From: Acidimicrobiia bacterium UBA6912
Lineage (GTDB): Bacteria > Actinomycetota > Acidimicrobiia > Spongiisociales > UBA5794
Assembly: GCA_002450985.1 (NCBI GenBank)
Contig: DKBA01000035.1
Location: 3,469-15,997 of the forward strand
Length of the DNA: 12,529 nt
Reading direction: 5' to 3'
Under the pieces are notes generated by a model. That model saw only the letters and a program-made list of their open reading frames with translations, was not told where the DNA came from and did no database searches. Positions 6,271 through 12,529 of the stretch are shown here, piece after piece (the stretch's first letter is position 1; each line of letters starts with the position of its first letter). A program made the position numbers and the translations under genes.

Positions 6271-7494
6271 ATGCATCCCGACCATGACCTGCCGGCCGAT
6301 CTCCTCGCGGCGTCCGTCGCCAGGCTCCGGGACTCGCTCACGCCGCGCCCCGACCCGGCGAGTACGGTGTCCGTCGAGCTCCCGCAGATCCTCCCAGACG
6401 GCGGGATCGGCGAGGCGGCGGCGCTGGAGCAGCTCGCGGACGCCCTGCTGACGGGTGCGGCCCAGCTCCAGCACCCCGGCTTCATGGCGCACATGGATCC
6501 GCCGGCGCCCTGGATCACCTGGATCACCGCCCTGTGGACGGCGGCGCTCAACCAGAACCTCCTGCACGACGACACCGGCGCCGCCGCCCGAGCCATCGAA
6601 GCGCAGGTGGTCGACTGGCTCAAACCCTTCTTCGGCATGGACGGCGGTCACCTCACGCCCGGGTCGACGCTTGCGAACCTCACTGCGCTGTGGGCGGCTC
6701 GCGAGATCGGCGGCGTGCGCAGGGTGGTCGCCTCCGAACACGCCCACGTGAGCGTCCCGAAGTCGGCCGCCATCCTCGGGATCCGGTACGAGTCGGTGCC
6801 GGCCGACGCCGCACACCGGCTCGATCCTGCTGCGCTCGGTCCGCTCGACGACGCCGCCCTGGTGCTCACGGCGGGAACCACCGCCGTTGGTGCCGTCGAT
6901 CCCCTCGACGCCGGCGTCGACGCCGCCTGGCGCCATGTGGACGCCGCCTGGGCGGGACCGCTGCGACTCAGCGCCAGCCACAGAGGCGTTCTCGACGGGA
7001 TCGGAGGGGCCGACTCGGTTGCGATGTCGGCGCACAAGTGGCTGTTCCAGCCGAAGGAGTCGGCGCTCGTGCTGTTCGCCGATGCGGGGCGGGCGCATCG
7101 GGCACTCGCCTACGGCAGCGGCTACCTGGCTCGTCCCAACGTCGGCGTCTTGGGTTCCCACGGCGCCGCCGCCGCGGCCGGGCTCGCCGCCTCGCTGCTG
7201 GCGTGGGGCCGCCGCGGGATGGCCGTGCGCATCGACGCCGAGATCGAGCGGTCGCAGCAGCTCGCCCGCCTCGTCGCCGCTCATCCCGACTTCGTGCTGT
7301 GGGGCCAGCCGGCCACGGGCATCGTCGTGTGGCGCCCGGCGCACTACGACGCCGCCCTCGTCAGGAGCAGGATGCGCGACGCCTTCGTCTCGCTCGCCAC
7401 CGTCGATGGCGCCCAGTGGTTCCGGTCGGTCGCCGCCAATCCCAACGCCGATCCCGAGCGGGTGCTCGCCGCCGCGGTGGAGGCGCTCCCATGA
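6271..7494 (+). CDS. PLP-dependent group II decarboxylase-like enzyme (fold type I)
   Basis: This 407-aa cytoplasmic enzyme belongs to the pyridoxal-dependent (group II) decarboxylase family, which acts on amino acids. Family landmarks in order: HPGFMAHMDPP (68-78), equivalent to the usual HPRFxGHM-type block; LTPGSTLANLTALWAARE (128-145), the phosphate-binding loop; SEHAHVSVPKSA (155-166), with His159 expected to stack on the PLP ring; GTTAVGAVDPL (202-212); HVDAAW with Asp224, which binds the pyridine nitrogen; and SAHKWLFQPK with the Schiff-base Lys256. Some positions differ from typical decarboxylases: PGST replaces the more usual GGSE-type loop. The substrate cannot be predicted, and an aminotransferase- or lyase-like reaction is possible. 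The ATG start has no clear Shine-Dalgarno, consistent with a leaderless mRNA. It overlaps the next gene by 4 bp. Confidence 0.9.
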   Translation: MHPDHDLPADLLAASVARLRDSLTPRPDPASTVSVELPQILPDGGIGEAAALEQLADALLTGAAQLQHPGFMAHMDPPAPWITWITALWTAALNQNLLHDDTGAAARAIEAQVVDWLKPFFGMDGGHLTPGSTLANLTALWAAREIGGVRRVVASEHAHVSVPKSAAILGIRYESVPADAAHRLDPAALGPLDDAALVLTAGTTAVGAVDPLDAGVDAAWRHVDAAWAGPLRLSASHRGVLDGIGGADSVAMSAHKWLFQPKESALVLFADAGRAHRALAYGSGYLARPNVGVLGSHGAAAAAGLAASLLAWGRRGMAVRIDAEIERSQQLARLVAAHPDFVLWGQPATGIVVWRPAHYDAALVRSRMRDAFVSLATVDGAQWFRSVAANPNADPERVLAAAVEALP

Positions 7495-8642
7495 GCGCCC
7501 TGGTGCTGCCGGACTACGACGGCGGGTCGCTCGTGAACCTCGTCGCCGAGCTCGAGCACCGCCTCACCGGGACGGCGGCGGCACCACGCCTCCGCCCAGA
7601 AACCGCCCGCCGGATCCCGGAGGCCGCCACCTACGTCCTGGTGGTGTTCGACGGCCTGGGCGCCGACCAGCTCGCCCACGCTGCGGCCCGGGGGATGGCG
7701 GCCGACCTCGCCGCCCGCCTCGACGCCCCGTTCCCGACCACGACCACCGTGAGCCTCGCCTCCATCGCCTCGGGCGTGCCCCCGGCGCAGCACGGCCTGG
7801 TCGGCTACCAGATGTGGATGCCCGAGCTCGAGGTCGTCGTCAACACCATCAAGTGGACGACGCTGTGGGGAGAGCCGCTCGACTACGACACCACCCCCTT
7901 CCTCCCCTCCCCCAACACCTGGGAGCGCCTCCGCAGCGGCGGGGCGGAGCCGGTCACCGTCCAGCCCCGCGGCTTCGAGGGCAGCCCGCTCTCCCGCCTC
8001 CTGTACCGGGGGTGTCGGTTCGAAGGCATCGCCACCGTCGCCGAGATGATCGACGCCACGGTGGAGCTCGCCGCCGTCCCCTCCCGCCTCATCCTCACCT
8101 ACGTGCCCCAGGTCGACTTCGCTGCGCACGTCTATGGGCAGGCAGCGCCGGAATATGCGGAGGCGCTCGCCATCGCCGACCGCGTGTGGACCGCGCTCGC
8201 CGCCCGTGTCCCGTCCCGGGCGACGCTGATCGGCACGGCGGACCACGGGCATGTCGACTTCCCGAAGCAGCGGCAGTTCAAGATCCCCCGCCCCGAGCAC
8301 GAGGGCCGCATCTTCTCGGGTGATGGTCGTGCGATGTACGTCAATGGCGAGGGTCGTTCCCTGGCCGCACAGCTCCCCGCCGAGTGGCATCCGCGCCACG
8401 AGCTCGTCACGTGGTGGGGTCCCGGTCCGTTGCATCCGCCGCTCGACGCCCGCGTCGCGGACGGGGTCCTGCTCGCCGACGACGGGTGGCTGCTGCTCCA
8501 CCGCCACAGCGACGACCGCATGGTCGGCAACCACGGGGGCTTCACCGACCCGGAGCGCCGCATCCCCCTGCTGGTGTCCGCTGGAGGGTCCGGGCACTCC
8601 GAGTCAGACCCCGCCGAGGCGCGTCGTGCAGAATCGCCGTGA
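7491..8642 (+). CDS. Alkaline-phosphatase-superfamily protein (type I phosphodiesterase / nucleotide pyrophosphatase-like)
   Basis: This 383-aa protein belongs to the two-metal alkaline phosphatase superfamily, closest to the PF01663-type phosphodiesterase/pyrophosphatase group. Expected metal and catalytic residues are present: Asp54 in VVFDGLGADQ, a nucleophile Thr in PTTTTVSLASIASG (one of residues 83-86, probably the one aligned with TxxS), Asp209 and His213 in YVPQVDFAAHVYG, Asp251-His252 in GTADHGHVD, and His348 in GNHGGF. No signal peptide is visible, so it probably acts in the cytoplasm, unlike many extracytoplasmic relatives. It starts at an ATG overlapping the PLP-enzyme stop (ATGA), a classic coupled pair. 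Substrate candidates such as phosphodiesters, nucleotides or phosphonoacetate-like compounds cannot be separated from sequence. The last ~18 residues are polar and unlikely to be catalytic. Confidence 0.9.
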   Translation: MSALVLPDYDGGSLVNLVAELEHRLTGTAAAPRLRPETARRIPEAATYVLVVFDGLGADQLAHAAARGMAADLAARLDAPFPTTTTVSLASIASGVPPAQHGLVGYQMWMPELEVVVNTIKWTTLWGEPLDYDTTPFLPSPNTWERLRSGGAEPVTVQPRGFEGSPLSRLLYRGCRFEGIATVAEMIDATVELAAVPSRLILTYVPQVDFAAHVYGQAAPEYAEALAIADRVWTALAARVPSRATLIGTADHGHVDFPKQRQFKIPRPEHEGRIFSGDGRAMYVNGEGRSLAAQLPAEWHPRHELVTWWGPGPLHPPLDARVADGVLLADDGWLLLHRHSDDRMVGNHGGFTDPERRIPLLVSAGGSGHSESDPAEARRAESP

Positions 8643-8723
8643 GACCGTGATGGGTGTACCCTTTGAGGACATCCGGAGGGGCAGCCCTCCCGGCAGGGCC
8701 TGTTAGCGAAGTGGGGATGGGCG
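8643..8723 (+). promoter_or_regulatory. Leader region of the Tad-like operon with two mutually exclusive GC hairpins
   Basis: The 81 bp between the phosphatase stop and the first pseudopilin ATG contain GGAGGG(8675-8680)-GCAG-CCCTCC(8685-8690), a perfect 6-bp stem. An alternative stem GCCCT(8684-8688)/AGGGC(8695-8699) with a 6-nt loop uses the same CCCT bases, so both cannot form together. No U-tract follows. A TACCCT (8657-8662) could serve as a -10, but there is no convincing -35. The region may be a terminator remnant or a leader that tunes the pseudopilin genes. I do not recognise a riboswitch. Confidence 0.4.
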
Positions 8724-9215
8724 ATGCTGTTTCGAAGACGCACAGCTCGCTGCGACGCCCGAGGAGCGATGCGCCATCACAGCCGAGGGGAACGGGGCGC
8801 CTCGATGGTCGAGGTTGCACTGACGTTCCCTCTGTTCATCCTCCTGGTGTTCGGAATCATCGAGTTCTCGTATGCGACGGCCCAGAACAACGAAATTCGC
8901 CGCATCACCCGTGAGGCGACCCGTGAGCTCGGAGTGAATCCCACGGCCAACGCCCTGACCCTCGTGTGCAACGGTTTCGACCTCATCGATCCGGCAAACG
9001 TGCGGGTTGCCCTCACCACGGCGGGCGCGGTGACCGGCGAGACGGCCGAGCTCGACGTGATCGCCAGATACCGGTCCCTCACCGGCTTCTTCGACGGCAT
9101 GCTGACCGGCGTGGAGCTGCGGACGACGCACCGGTTTGCGATCGACCAGCCCTTCGGCGGCCGTGCCCCGCGATGGGCGCCGGCGAACGACTTCGGTAGG
9201 ACGCCGTGTCCATGA
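8724..9215 (+). CDS. TadE-like pseudopilin 1
   Basis: This is a small secreted/membrane pseudopilin-like protein of 163 aa. A basic leader is followed by the TadE signature GERGASMVEVALTFPLFILLVFGIIEFSY in residues 22-50. Cleavage after Gly25 would put Glu30 at mature position +5, as in type IV pilins. One hydrophobic helix (about 29-50) anchors the protein, and the remaining ~110 residues would be outside. Two Cys in the mature part (in TLVCNGF and near the end, RTPCP) could form a disulphide. The start is uncertain: ATG 8724 gives an unusually long leader, and ATG 8769 (MRHHSRGERGAS) fits TadE proteins better but has GAGGAG only 2 nt upstream. It overlaps the next gene by 4 bp (ATGA). The Tad pathway builds Flp-like adhesive pili, but no assembly genes are seen here. 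Confidence 0.88.
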   Translation: MLFRRRTARCDARGAMRHHSRGERGASMVEVALTFPLFILLVFGIIEFSYATAQNNEIRRITREATRELGVNPTANALTLVCNGFDLIDPANVRVALTTAGAVTGETAELDVIARYRSLTGFFDGMLTGVELRTTHRFAIDQPFGGRAPRWAPANDFGRTPCP

Positions 9216-9694
9216 AGGCCGGATTCCGTCGACGGGGGACGGCCGGGGCCGAGCAGGGCGCCGCGCTCGTGGAGATGGTCGTCGTGTTACCGCTGCTGAT
9301 CGTGCTCGCCCTCGGCGTCGCCGAGGCGAGCTGGGCCTTCGCCCAGCAGCAGGCCGTACGCAGCGTCGCTCGGGAGGGGGCCCGTGTCGCCGCGTCGCAC
9401 CCTGGCGACACGCCCAGCCTCGTCGCCGAAGTGTGTGACGTCGACGACATCATCGGCAACGCCACCTTCGAGGCAACCGGGGAGCCCGTGCCCTACGATC
9501 GCGGCGCCCGGGGCTACTTCGAGGTCACCGTGCCCTACAAACCGCTGACGGGTTTCATCTCCGCCTTCAACGGCAGGACGATCGTCGAGCGCGTCTACTT
9601 CAACGCCGAGATGGAGATCGAAGAACTGCTCCTAATCAACGGAGTGCCGTATCCGGAGTGGTGGTCGCCCGGCGGCGGAGGTGCCATGTGCTGA
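9212..9694 (+). CDS. TadE-like pseudopilin 2
   Basis: This is a second pseudopilin of 160 aa. The leader is basic (KAGFRRRG), then EQGAALVEMVVVLPLLIVLALGVAE. Cleavage after Gly16 places Glu21 at +5, as in the preceding protein. After one membrane helix (about 20-40) comes AFAQQQAVRSVAREGARVAA, the amphipathic helix typical of TadE/TadF-like proteins. A short extracellular domain with two Cys (VCDV and the terminal MC) follows. The start is taken as ATG 9212, overlapping the previous stop as ATGA. A GTG two codons upstream (9206) is possible. The 3' end overlaps the TadG-like gene by 7 bp. The two pseudopilins share only the N-terminal pattern and are not recent duplicates. It is presumably coexpressed with its neighbours as a minor-pilin-like complex. 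Confidence 0.9.
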   Translation: MKAGFRRRGTAGAEQGAALVEMVVVLPLLIVLALGVAEASWAFAQQQAVRSVAREGARVAASHPGDTPSLVAEVCDVDDIIGNATFEATGEPVPYDRGARGYFEVTVPYKPLTGFISAFNGRTIVERVYFNAEMEIEELLLINGVPYPEWWSPGGGGAMC

Positions 9695-10908
9695 CACGCA
9701 TCAGCCTGCGCGACGAATCGGGCGTGGTCCTCGTCTTCACCGCGGTGCTGCTCCTCGTGCTCATGGGCTTCGCAGCACTGGCGGTCGACCTCGGGAACGC
9801 ATGGTCGAACGACCAGCGAGTCCAGACTGCCACGGACGTCGCATCCGTCGGCGCCCTCCAGGTCATCCCGCACACGTTCCTCGACGGCTACGCGGGGAAC
9901 CCGCCCGAGGGCGGAGCGGAGACCGTTGCCAGGACCGAGGCGCTCGATCTCATCGCCGTCAACAATGCCGTCCCCGGTGCCGTTGATGTCGACCTCGCGC
10001 TCGACGGCGGCAACGTCTCGGTAGCGGCGACTGCAACCATCGACTCGGACAACGCCTTCGCCCGCACCATCGGGGCGGGGGGTGAGATCACCGTCGACGC
10101 CGCCGCCCGTGCCGAGGTCTTCGCCAACCAACCAACCGTGGACCTGCTGCCCCTCGGTTTCGCCGACCCGACGAACCCCTACCGGTGCATCTCCGACCCC
10201 GACCTGGGCCCTTCGGGATGCGTGCGGGCCTCCGACCCCCAGCCGAGCACGGATCTGCAGATCATCGGGATGCGTCAGCGGAGAACCGGCTGCACCGACC
10301 TCGGAAACACCATGGAGCGCAATCTCCGCGATGGAGCAGACCATCTCGTCGACCTGGCAGCCACCGGGATCAGGGACGAGAAGGAAGCATGTGACGAGGG
10401 CCACCCTCTCACGATGCCGTCGACGTCCCAGCTCGTCCGACTCGATCGCGGCGACTTCAGCTCGTATGTGACCTCGGGGCTCGGAGTCCGTCTCTCCGGC
10501 AATTCGAATACGCTGTGGGACCGGCTGCTCCCGGGACTCCCGGGTGCATGCGACCGGATCGCGATCCAGGCGCTCAGCGACGTGCAGGAGCAGTCGGCGC
10601 TGATGGCGGAATGCCTGGCCAGCGGCAACGCCGGGTTCCAGAGCGGGCTGGTGCGCTCCCCACGCCTGGTCTGGGCCATCGACACGGCGCCGGGCGGCTC
10701 GAGCGTGGTCTACGAAGACTACGTGCTCGTGTGGCTGAATACCGTGATCCGGTACGACTCGGCTACCAACACCTTCACCGACTCGATCACGCCTTCGGGC
10801 TCTCTGGTGGGCTTCACGGTCTTCATCCTCGACGAGTCCATGCTGAACGAGACCATCCGGTGGGATCCGGGCGGGATCGACAACCTGGAGTTCCACTTGG
10901 TCGACTGA
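9688..10908 (+). CDS. TadG-like protein with N-terminal pilin-type anchor and Cys-rich outer domain
   Basis: This 406-aa protein starts RISLRDESGVVLVFTAVLLLVLMGFAALAVDLG within residues 4-36, the N-terminal TadG-like pattern: a short leader and one membrane helix ending in AVDLG. Glu at +5 is absent, as is common in TadG. The segment after the helix (NAWSNDQRVQTATDVASVGAL, about 37-57) matches the conserved region where TadG proteins carry a Q/T-rich helix. The outer part (60-406) has six cysteines (167, 178, 202, 235, 288, 309), enough for three disulphides. I see no clear von Willebrand A MIDAS motif, so the C-terminus may be a different domain. The start is GTG 9688 with GGAGG 6 nt upstream, in the end of the preceding gene. 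The stop abuts the convergent gene's stop with no spacer. Confidence 0.85.
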   Translation: MLTRISLRDESGVVLVFTAVLLLVLMGFAALAVDLGNAWSNDQRVQTATDVASVGALQVIPHTFLDGYAGNPPEGGAETVARTEALDLIAVNNAVPGAVDVDLALDGGNVSVAATATIDSDNAFARTIGAGGEITVDAAARAEVFANQPTVDLLPLGFADPTNPYRCISDPDLGPSGCVRASDPQPSTDLQIIGMRQRRTGCTDLGNTMERNLRDGADHLVDLAATGIRDEKEACDEGHPLTMPSTSQLVRLDRGDFSSYVTSGLGVRLSGNSNTLWDRLLPGLPGACDRIAIQALSDVQEQSALMAECLASGNAGFQSGLVRSPRLVWAIDTAPGGSSVVYEDYVLVWLNTVIRYDSATNTFTDSITPSGSLVGFTVFILDESMLNETIRWDPGGIDNLEFHLVD

Positions 10909-10911
10909 TCA
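10906..10911. other. Back-to-back convergent stop codons in a TGATCA palindrome
   Basis: The TadG-like gene ends with TGA at 10906-10908, and the bactofilin-like gene on the other strand ends with TGA at 10911-10909. The two stops form a TGATCA palindrome with no intergenic base. Any terminator for either operon must therefore lie inside the opposing gene. Confidence 0.9.
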
Positions 10912-12072
10912 CCCCTGGGCCTGGCCGGTCATCTCCGTCCGCGCCCGCCAGGCGCCGACCACCCAACCGCCGCTCCCCCACACCAGGGCGATCACGAAGA
11001 GCACGGCGCCGAGCAGCGGGACGAGGAAGGCGGCGACCCGCCACACCAGGGCGGCGGCGAGGAAGCCGCCGTACGATCCGCCTCGTCCGCCGAGCAGGCG
11101 TTGCCCTACGGCCGTCACGACCGGCACCGTGCCGAACAGCATCATGAGCAGCAACAGCAGCACCCCGACGAGGGCGAGCGGGATCCCCACCAGCGTGGCG
11201 ACGAGGACCGCGATGACGATCGGGCCCCCGATGGCCACTCCCGCCCCGACACCGAGCGCGAGCCCCGGACGTTGCGCGACGACCTCAACGGCCGACGTCG
11301 CCGAGCCACGCAGCAGCCACAGCAGCCCGACCCCGCCGACGAGGTAGCCGAGAAACCCGAGGATGAGGGCGAGGTCGAGCACGACCCGCACCGCAAAGGG
11401 CGACCCGGTCGGGAGCTGGATCACCTGGCCGTCGACGAGCGCGCCCTCGTCGATGGCGGCGGTGCGGTCCGCCTGGTAGACGAGATCGCCGCCGAGCGCG
11501 GCTCCAGGCTCGAGGGTCACGTCGCGCACCGTCACGTCGACGTCGCGCCCGACGTCGCCTCCCACGACGAGGCGGAAGAAGCGGCCGAGCACGTCCCGCC
11601 CCACGCTCCCCTCGACCCTCGCGGCGGCGCCCAGCCCTATCACGTCGCGTTGCACCGTTCCGCCGAGGGTGAGATCCACGGCACCGACGGCGAGGTCGTC
11701 GCCCACCGTTCCCGTCACGTCCACCGACCTGGCGATGCCGCGCAGCGACCCCTCGATGGTCCCGGACACGTCCACCCGGCCCCTGGCGGCAACGAGCACG
11801 TCCCCGGTGACGGTGCCGGAGATGTCGAGCGAGCCGGTGGCGATGACGAGGTCACCCTCGATCCGGCCCTCCACCGTGGCGCTGCTCGCCGCGACGTACA
11901 CGTCCTCGGTCTGCACCGCTTCGGCGTCGAGGACGTAGCGACCGGTGTTGATGACCGCGGCGGCGACACCGGCGACGGGCACCACCACGGCGGCGGCGAC
12001 GATGGTCAGGATGGTCGGGAGTCTGCGGAACCGGCGACCGGTGTGCTCGTCGGGCTCAGAAGGGAAGGGCAT
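10909..12072 (-). CDS. Bactofilin-like beta-repeat domain fused to a multi-helix membrane domain
   Basis: This 387-aa protein has three parts. A polar N-terminus and one membrane helix (about 19-41) come first. A region of about 160 residues (58-220) follows, with short repeats of the form GxVxGDVxVxxxxxxVxG: EGRIEGDLVIA, SGTVTGDVLVA, SGTIEGSLRGI, GTVGDDLAVGA, GGTVQRDVIGL, EGSVGRDVLG. This is the pattern of the right-handed beta-helix of bactofilins (polymer-forming cytoskeletal family). The C-terminal half has about four or five further helices (228-254, 272-293, 295-320, 336-369) and Gly-rich loops. The topology would put the beta domain outside the cytoplasm if helix 1 is a signal anchor, unlike cytosolic bactofilins. 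The function is not known to me. The ATG lies inside the end of nuoN with a 17-bp overlap, indicating coupling. There are no Cys residues. Confidence 0.82.
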   Translation of the reverse strand: MPFPSEPDEHTGRRFRRLPTILTIVAAAVVVPVAGVAAAVINTGRYVLDAEAVQTEDVYVAASSATVEGRIEGDLVIATGSLDISGTVTGDVLVAARGRVDVSGTIEGSLRGIARSVDVTGTVGDDLAVGAVDLTLGGTVQRDVIGLGAAARVEGSVGRDVLGRFFRLVVGGDVGRDVDVTVRDVTLEPGAALGGDLVYQADRTAAIDEGALVDGQVIQLPTGSPFAVRVVLDLALILGFLGYLVGGVGLLWLLRGSATSAVEVVAQRPGLALGVGAGVAIGGPIVIAVLVATLVGIPLALVGVLLLLLMMLFGTVPVVTAVGQRLLGGRGGSYGGFLAAALVWRVAAFLVPLLGAVLFVIALVWGSGGWVVGAWRARTEMTGQAQG

Positions 12073-12529
12073 CGCCCACGAGGTTCAGCAGCGGCCAGGG
12101 GATCAGCCCGAGCACGACGGTCACGGCCGCCGCAACACCGAGGACGACGCGCCCCCCGGATGTCGGCTCGGGCGGCGCCGTCATCGTCCCCGGCGCCTCG
12201 GCCAGAACGGGCTGCTGGAAGAACATGAGTGAGATGACCCGCAGGTAGAAGAACAGCCCTCCCACCGACGCCACCAGACCGACGATGACGAGCCACAGAT
12301 AGCCGGCATCGATCGCCGCCGTGAACACGGAGATCTTCCCGACGAACCCCGCCGTGAACGGAATGCCCCCCATGGCGAGCATGAACAAGGCGAGCATCCA
12401 GGCGAGGAAACCGGAGCGCTGTCCGAGCCCGACCAGCGAGTCGAAGGGTGTCCGGTCTGCCTTGGGTCCGGCCACGGTGGCGGCGACGGTGAACGCCCCG
12501 ACGAGCTGGAAAGCGTACGTGGCCACGTA
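12056..12529 (-). CDS. nuoN: NADH-quinone oxidoreductase subunit N, C-terminal part (runs off the right edge)
   Basis: This is the last 157 residues of an antiporter-like membrane subunit of complex I, part of the proton-pumping arm. The visible start YMATYAFQLVGAFTVA corresponds to the conserved helix near the NuoN C-terminus. It is followed by DSLVGLGQRSGFLAWMLALFMLAMGGIPFTAGFVGKISVFTAA, in which the GIP(F/P)TAGFVGK block is diagnostic. The FFYLRVISLMF helix comes next, then a Pro-rich loop and the final helix near the end (LNLVGDALPF). The pattern fits NuoN better than NuoL or NuoM, which lack this short C-terminus. The gene ends inside the next gene (17-bp overlap), so nuoN and the bactofilin-like gene form an operon. 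No further nuo gene follows it downstream, consistent with nuoN usually being last. Confidence 0.92.
   Translation of the reverse strand, partial: YVATYAFQLVGAFTVAATVAGPKADRTPFDSLVGLGQRSGFLAWMLALFMLAMGGIPFTAGFVGKISVFTAAIDAGYLWLVIVGLVASVGGLFFYLRVISLMFFQQPVLAEAPGTMTAPPEPTSGGRVVLGVAAAVTVVLGLIPWPLLNLVGDALPF

Noticed and set aside
6184..8597. Long minus-strand frames (386 and 417 codons) opposite the PLP enzyme and phosphatase
   Set aside because: Both lie opposite genes with complete catalytic motifs and have shadow-like composition.
8634..8662. Sigma-70-type promoter for the Tad-like operon with TACCCT as -10
   Set aside because: The -35 window (TCGCCG) has almost no consensus match, so I did not call a promoter.
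8675..8699. Cyclic-di-GMP (GEMM) riboswitch before the pilin-like genes
   Set aside because: The conserved GEMM core segments are not present; only simple GC stems are seen.
9595..10896. 433-codon minus-strand frame opposite the TadG-like gene
   Set aside because: Composition is typical of an antisense shadow. The sense gene has a ribosome binding site, a membrane anchor and TadG features.
11101..12228. 375-codon plus-strand frame opposite the bactofilin-like gene
   Set aside because: Extremely His/Arg/Asp/Glu-rich shadow, while the minus frame shows clear repeats and membrane helices.

Overview
The window is GC-rich bacterial DNA with dense, often overlapping genes, GTG starts, TANNNT-type promoter candidates and a complete OmpR-type two-component system. 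Gene content and codon bias suggest a high-GC actinobacterium. An Acidimicrobiia-like lineage is my guess, but nothing here proves the class. There are no rRNA or tRNA genes, CRISPR arrays, transposases or phage genes.

Layout, left to right. (1) Positions 1-2793, minus strand: the start of a respiratory complex I operon, nuoA-nuoB-nuoC-nuoD. A plausible promoter lies upstream of nuoA. NuoD lacks only its last residue(s) at the window edge. Right after the nuoC stop, before nuoD, sits an 86-bp hairpin built from 7-bp repeats. (2) 2794-3059: a divergent regulatory region with the nuo promoter and three 6-mers spaced exactly 11 bp apart, an OmpR/PhoB-type operator candidate. (3) 3060-5898, plus strand: a lipoprotein of a family I cannot name, an OmpR-family response regulator and its membrane histidine kinase, in one operon. 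(4) 5909-6202, minus strand: a small three-helix membrane protein whose upstream DNA has the same 11-bp-spaced TTCAG repeats. (5) 6271-8642, plus strand: a group II PLP-dependent decarboxylase-like enzyme overlapping by 4 bp an alkaline-phosphatase-superfamily phosphodiesterase/phosphatase. (6) 8724-10908, plus strand: three overlapping genes for two TadE-like pseudopilins and a TadG-like protein. (7) 10909-12529, minus strand: the C-terminal part of NuoN (runs off the right edge), overlapping by 17 bp a bactofilin-like/membrane fusion protein.

How the parts may work together. NuoA-D form part of the peripheral arm and membrane junction of NADH:quinone oxidoreductase. A nuoN end lies about 9.3 kb upstream of nuoA on the same strand, so complex I genes occur here in two tandem blocks or as two gene sets. 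The lipoprotein, regulator and kinase look like one envelope-sensing unit. Matching operator-like repeats before the lipoprotein gene and the small membrane gene suggest autoregulation plus at least one local target. The PLP enzyme and phosphatase are translationally coupled, but their substrates cannot be read from sequence. The Tad-like trio has no ATPase, secretin or prepilin peptidase gene beside it.

The observations most worth testing are the 11-bp repeat operators shared by two genes and the 7-bp-periodic hairpin inside the nuo operon. I did not find a clearly new enzymatic or defence system.
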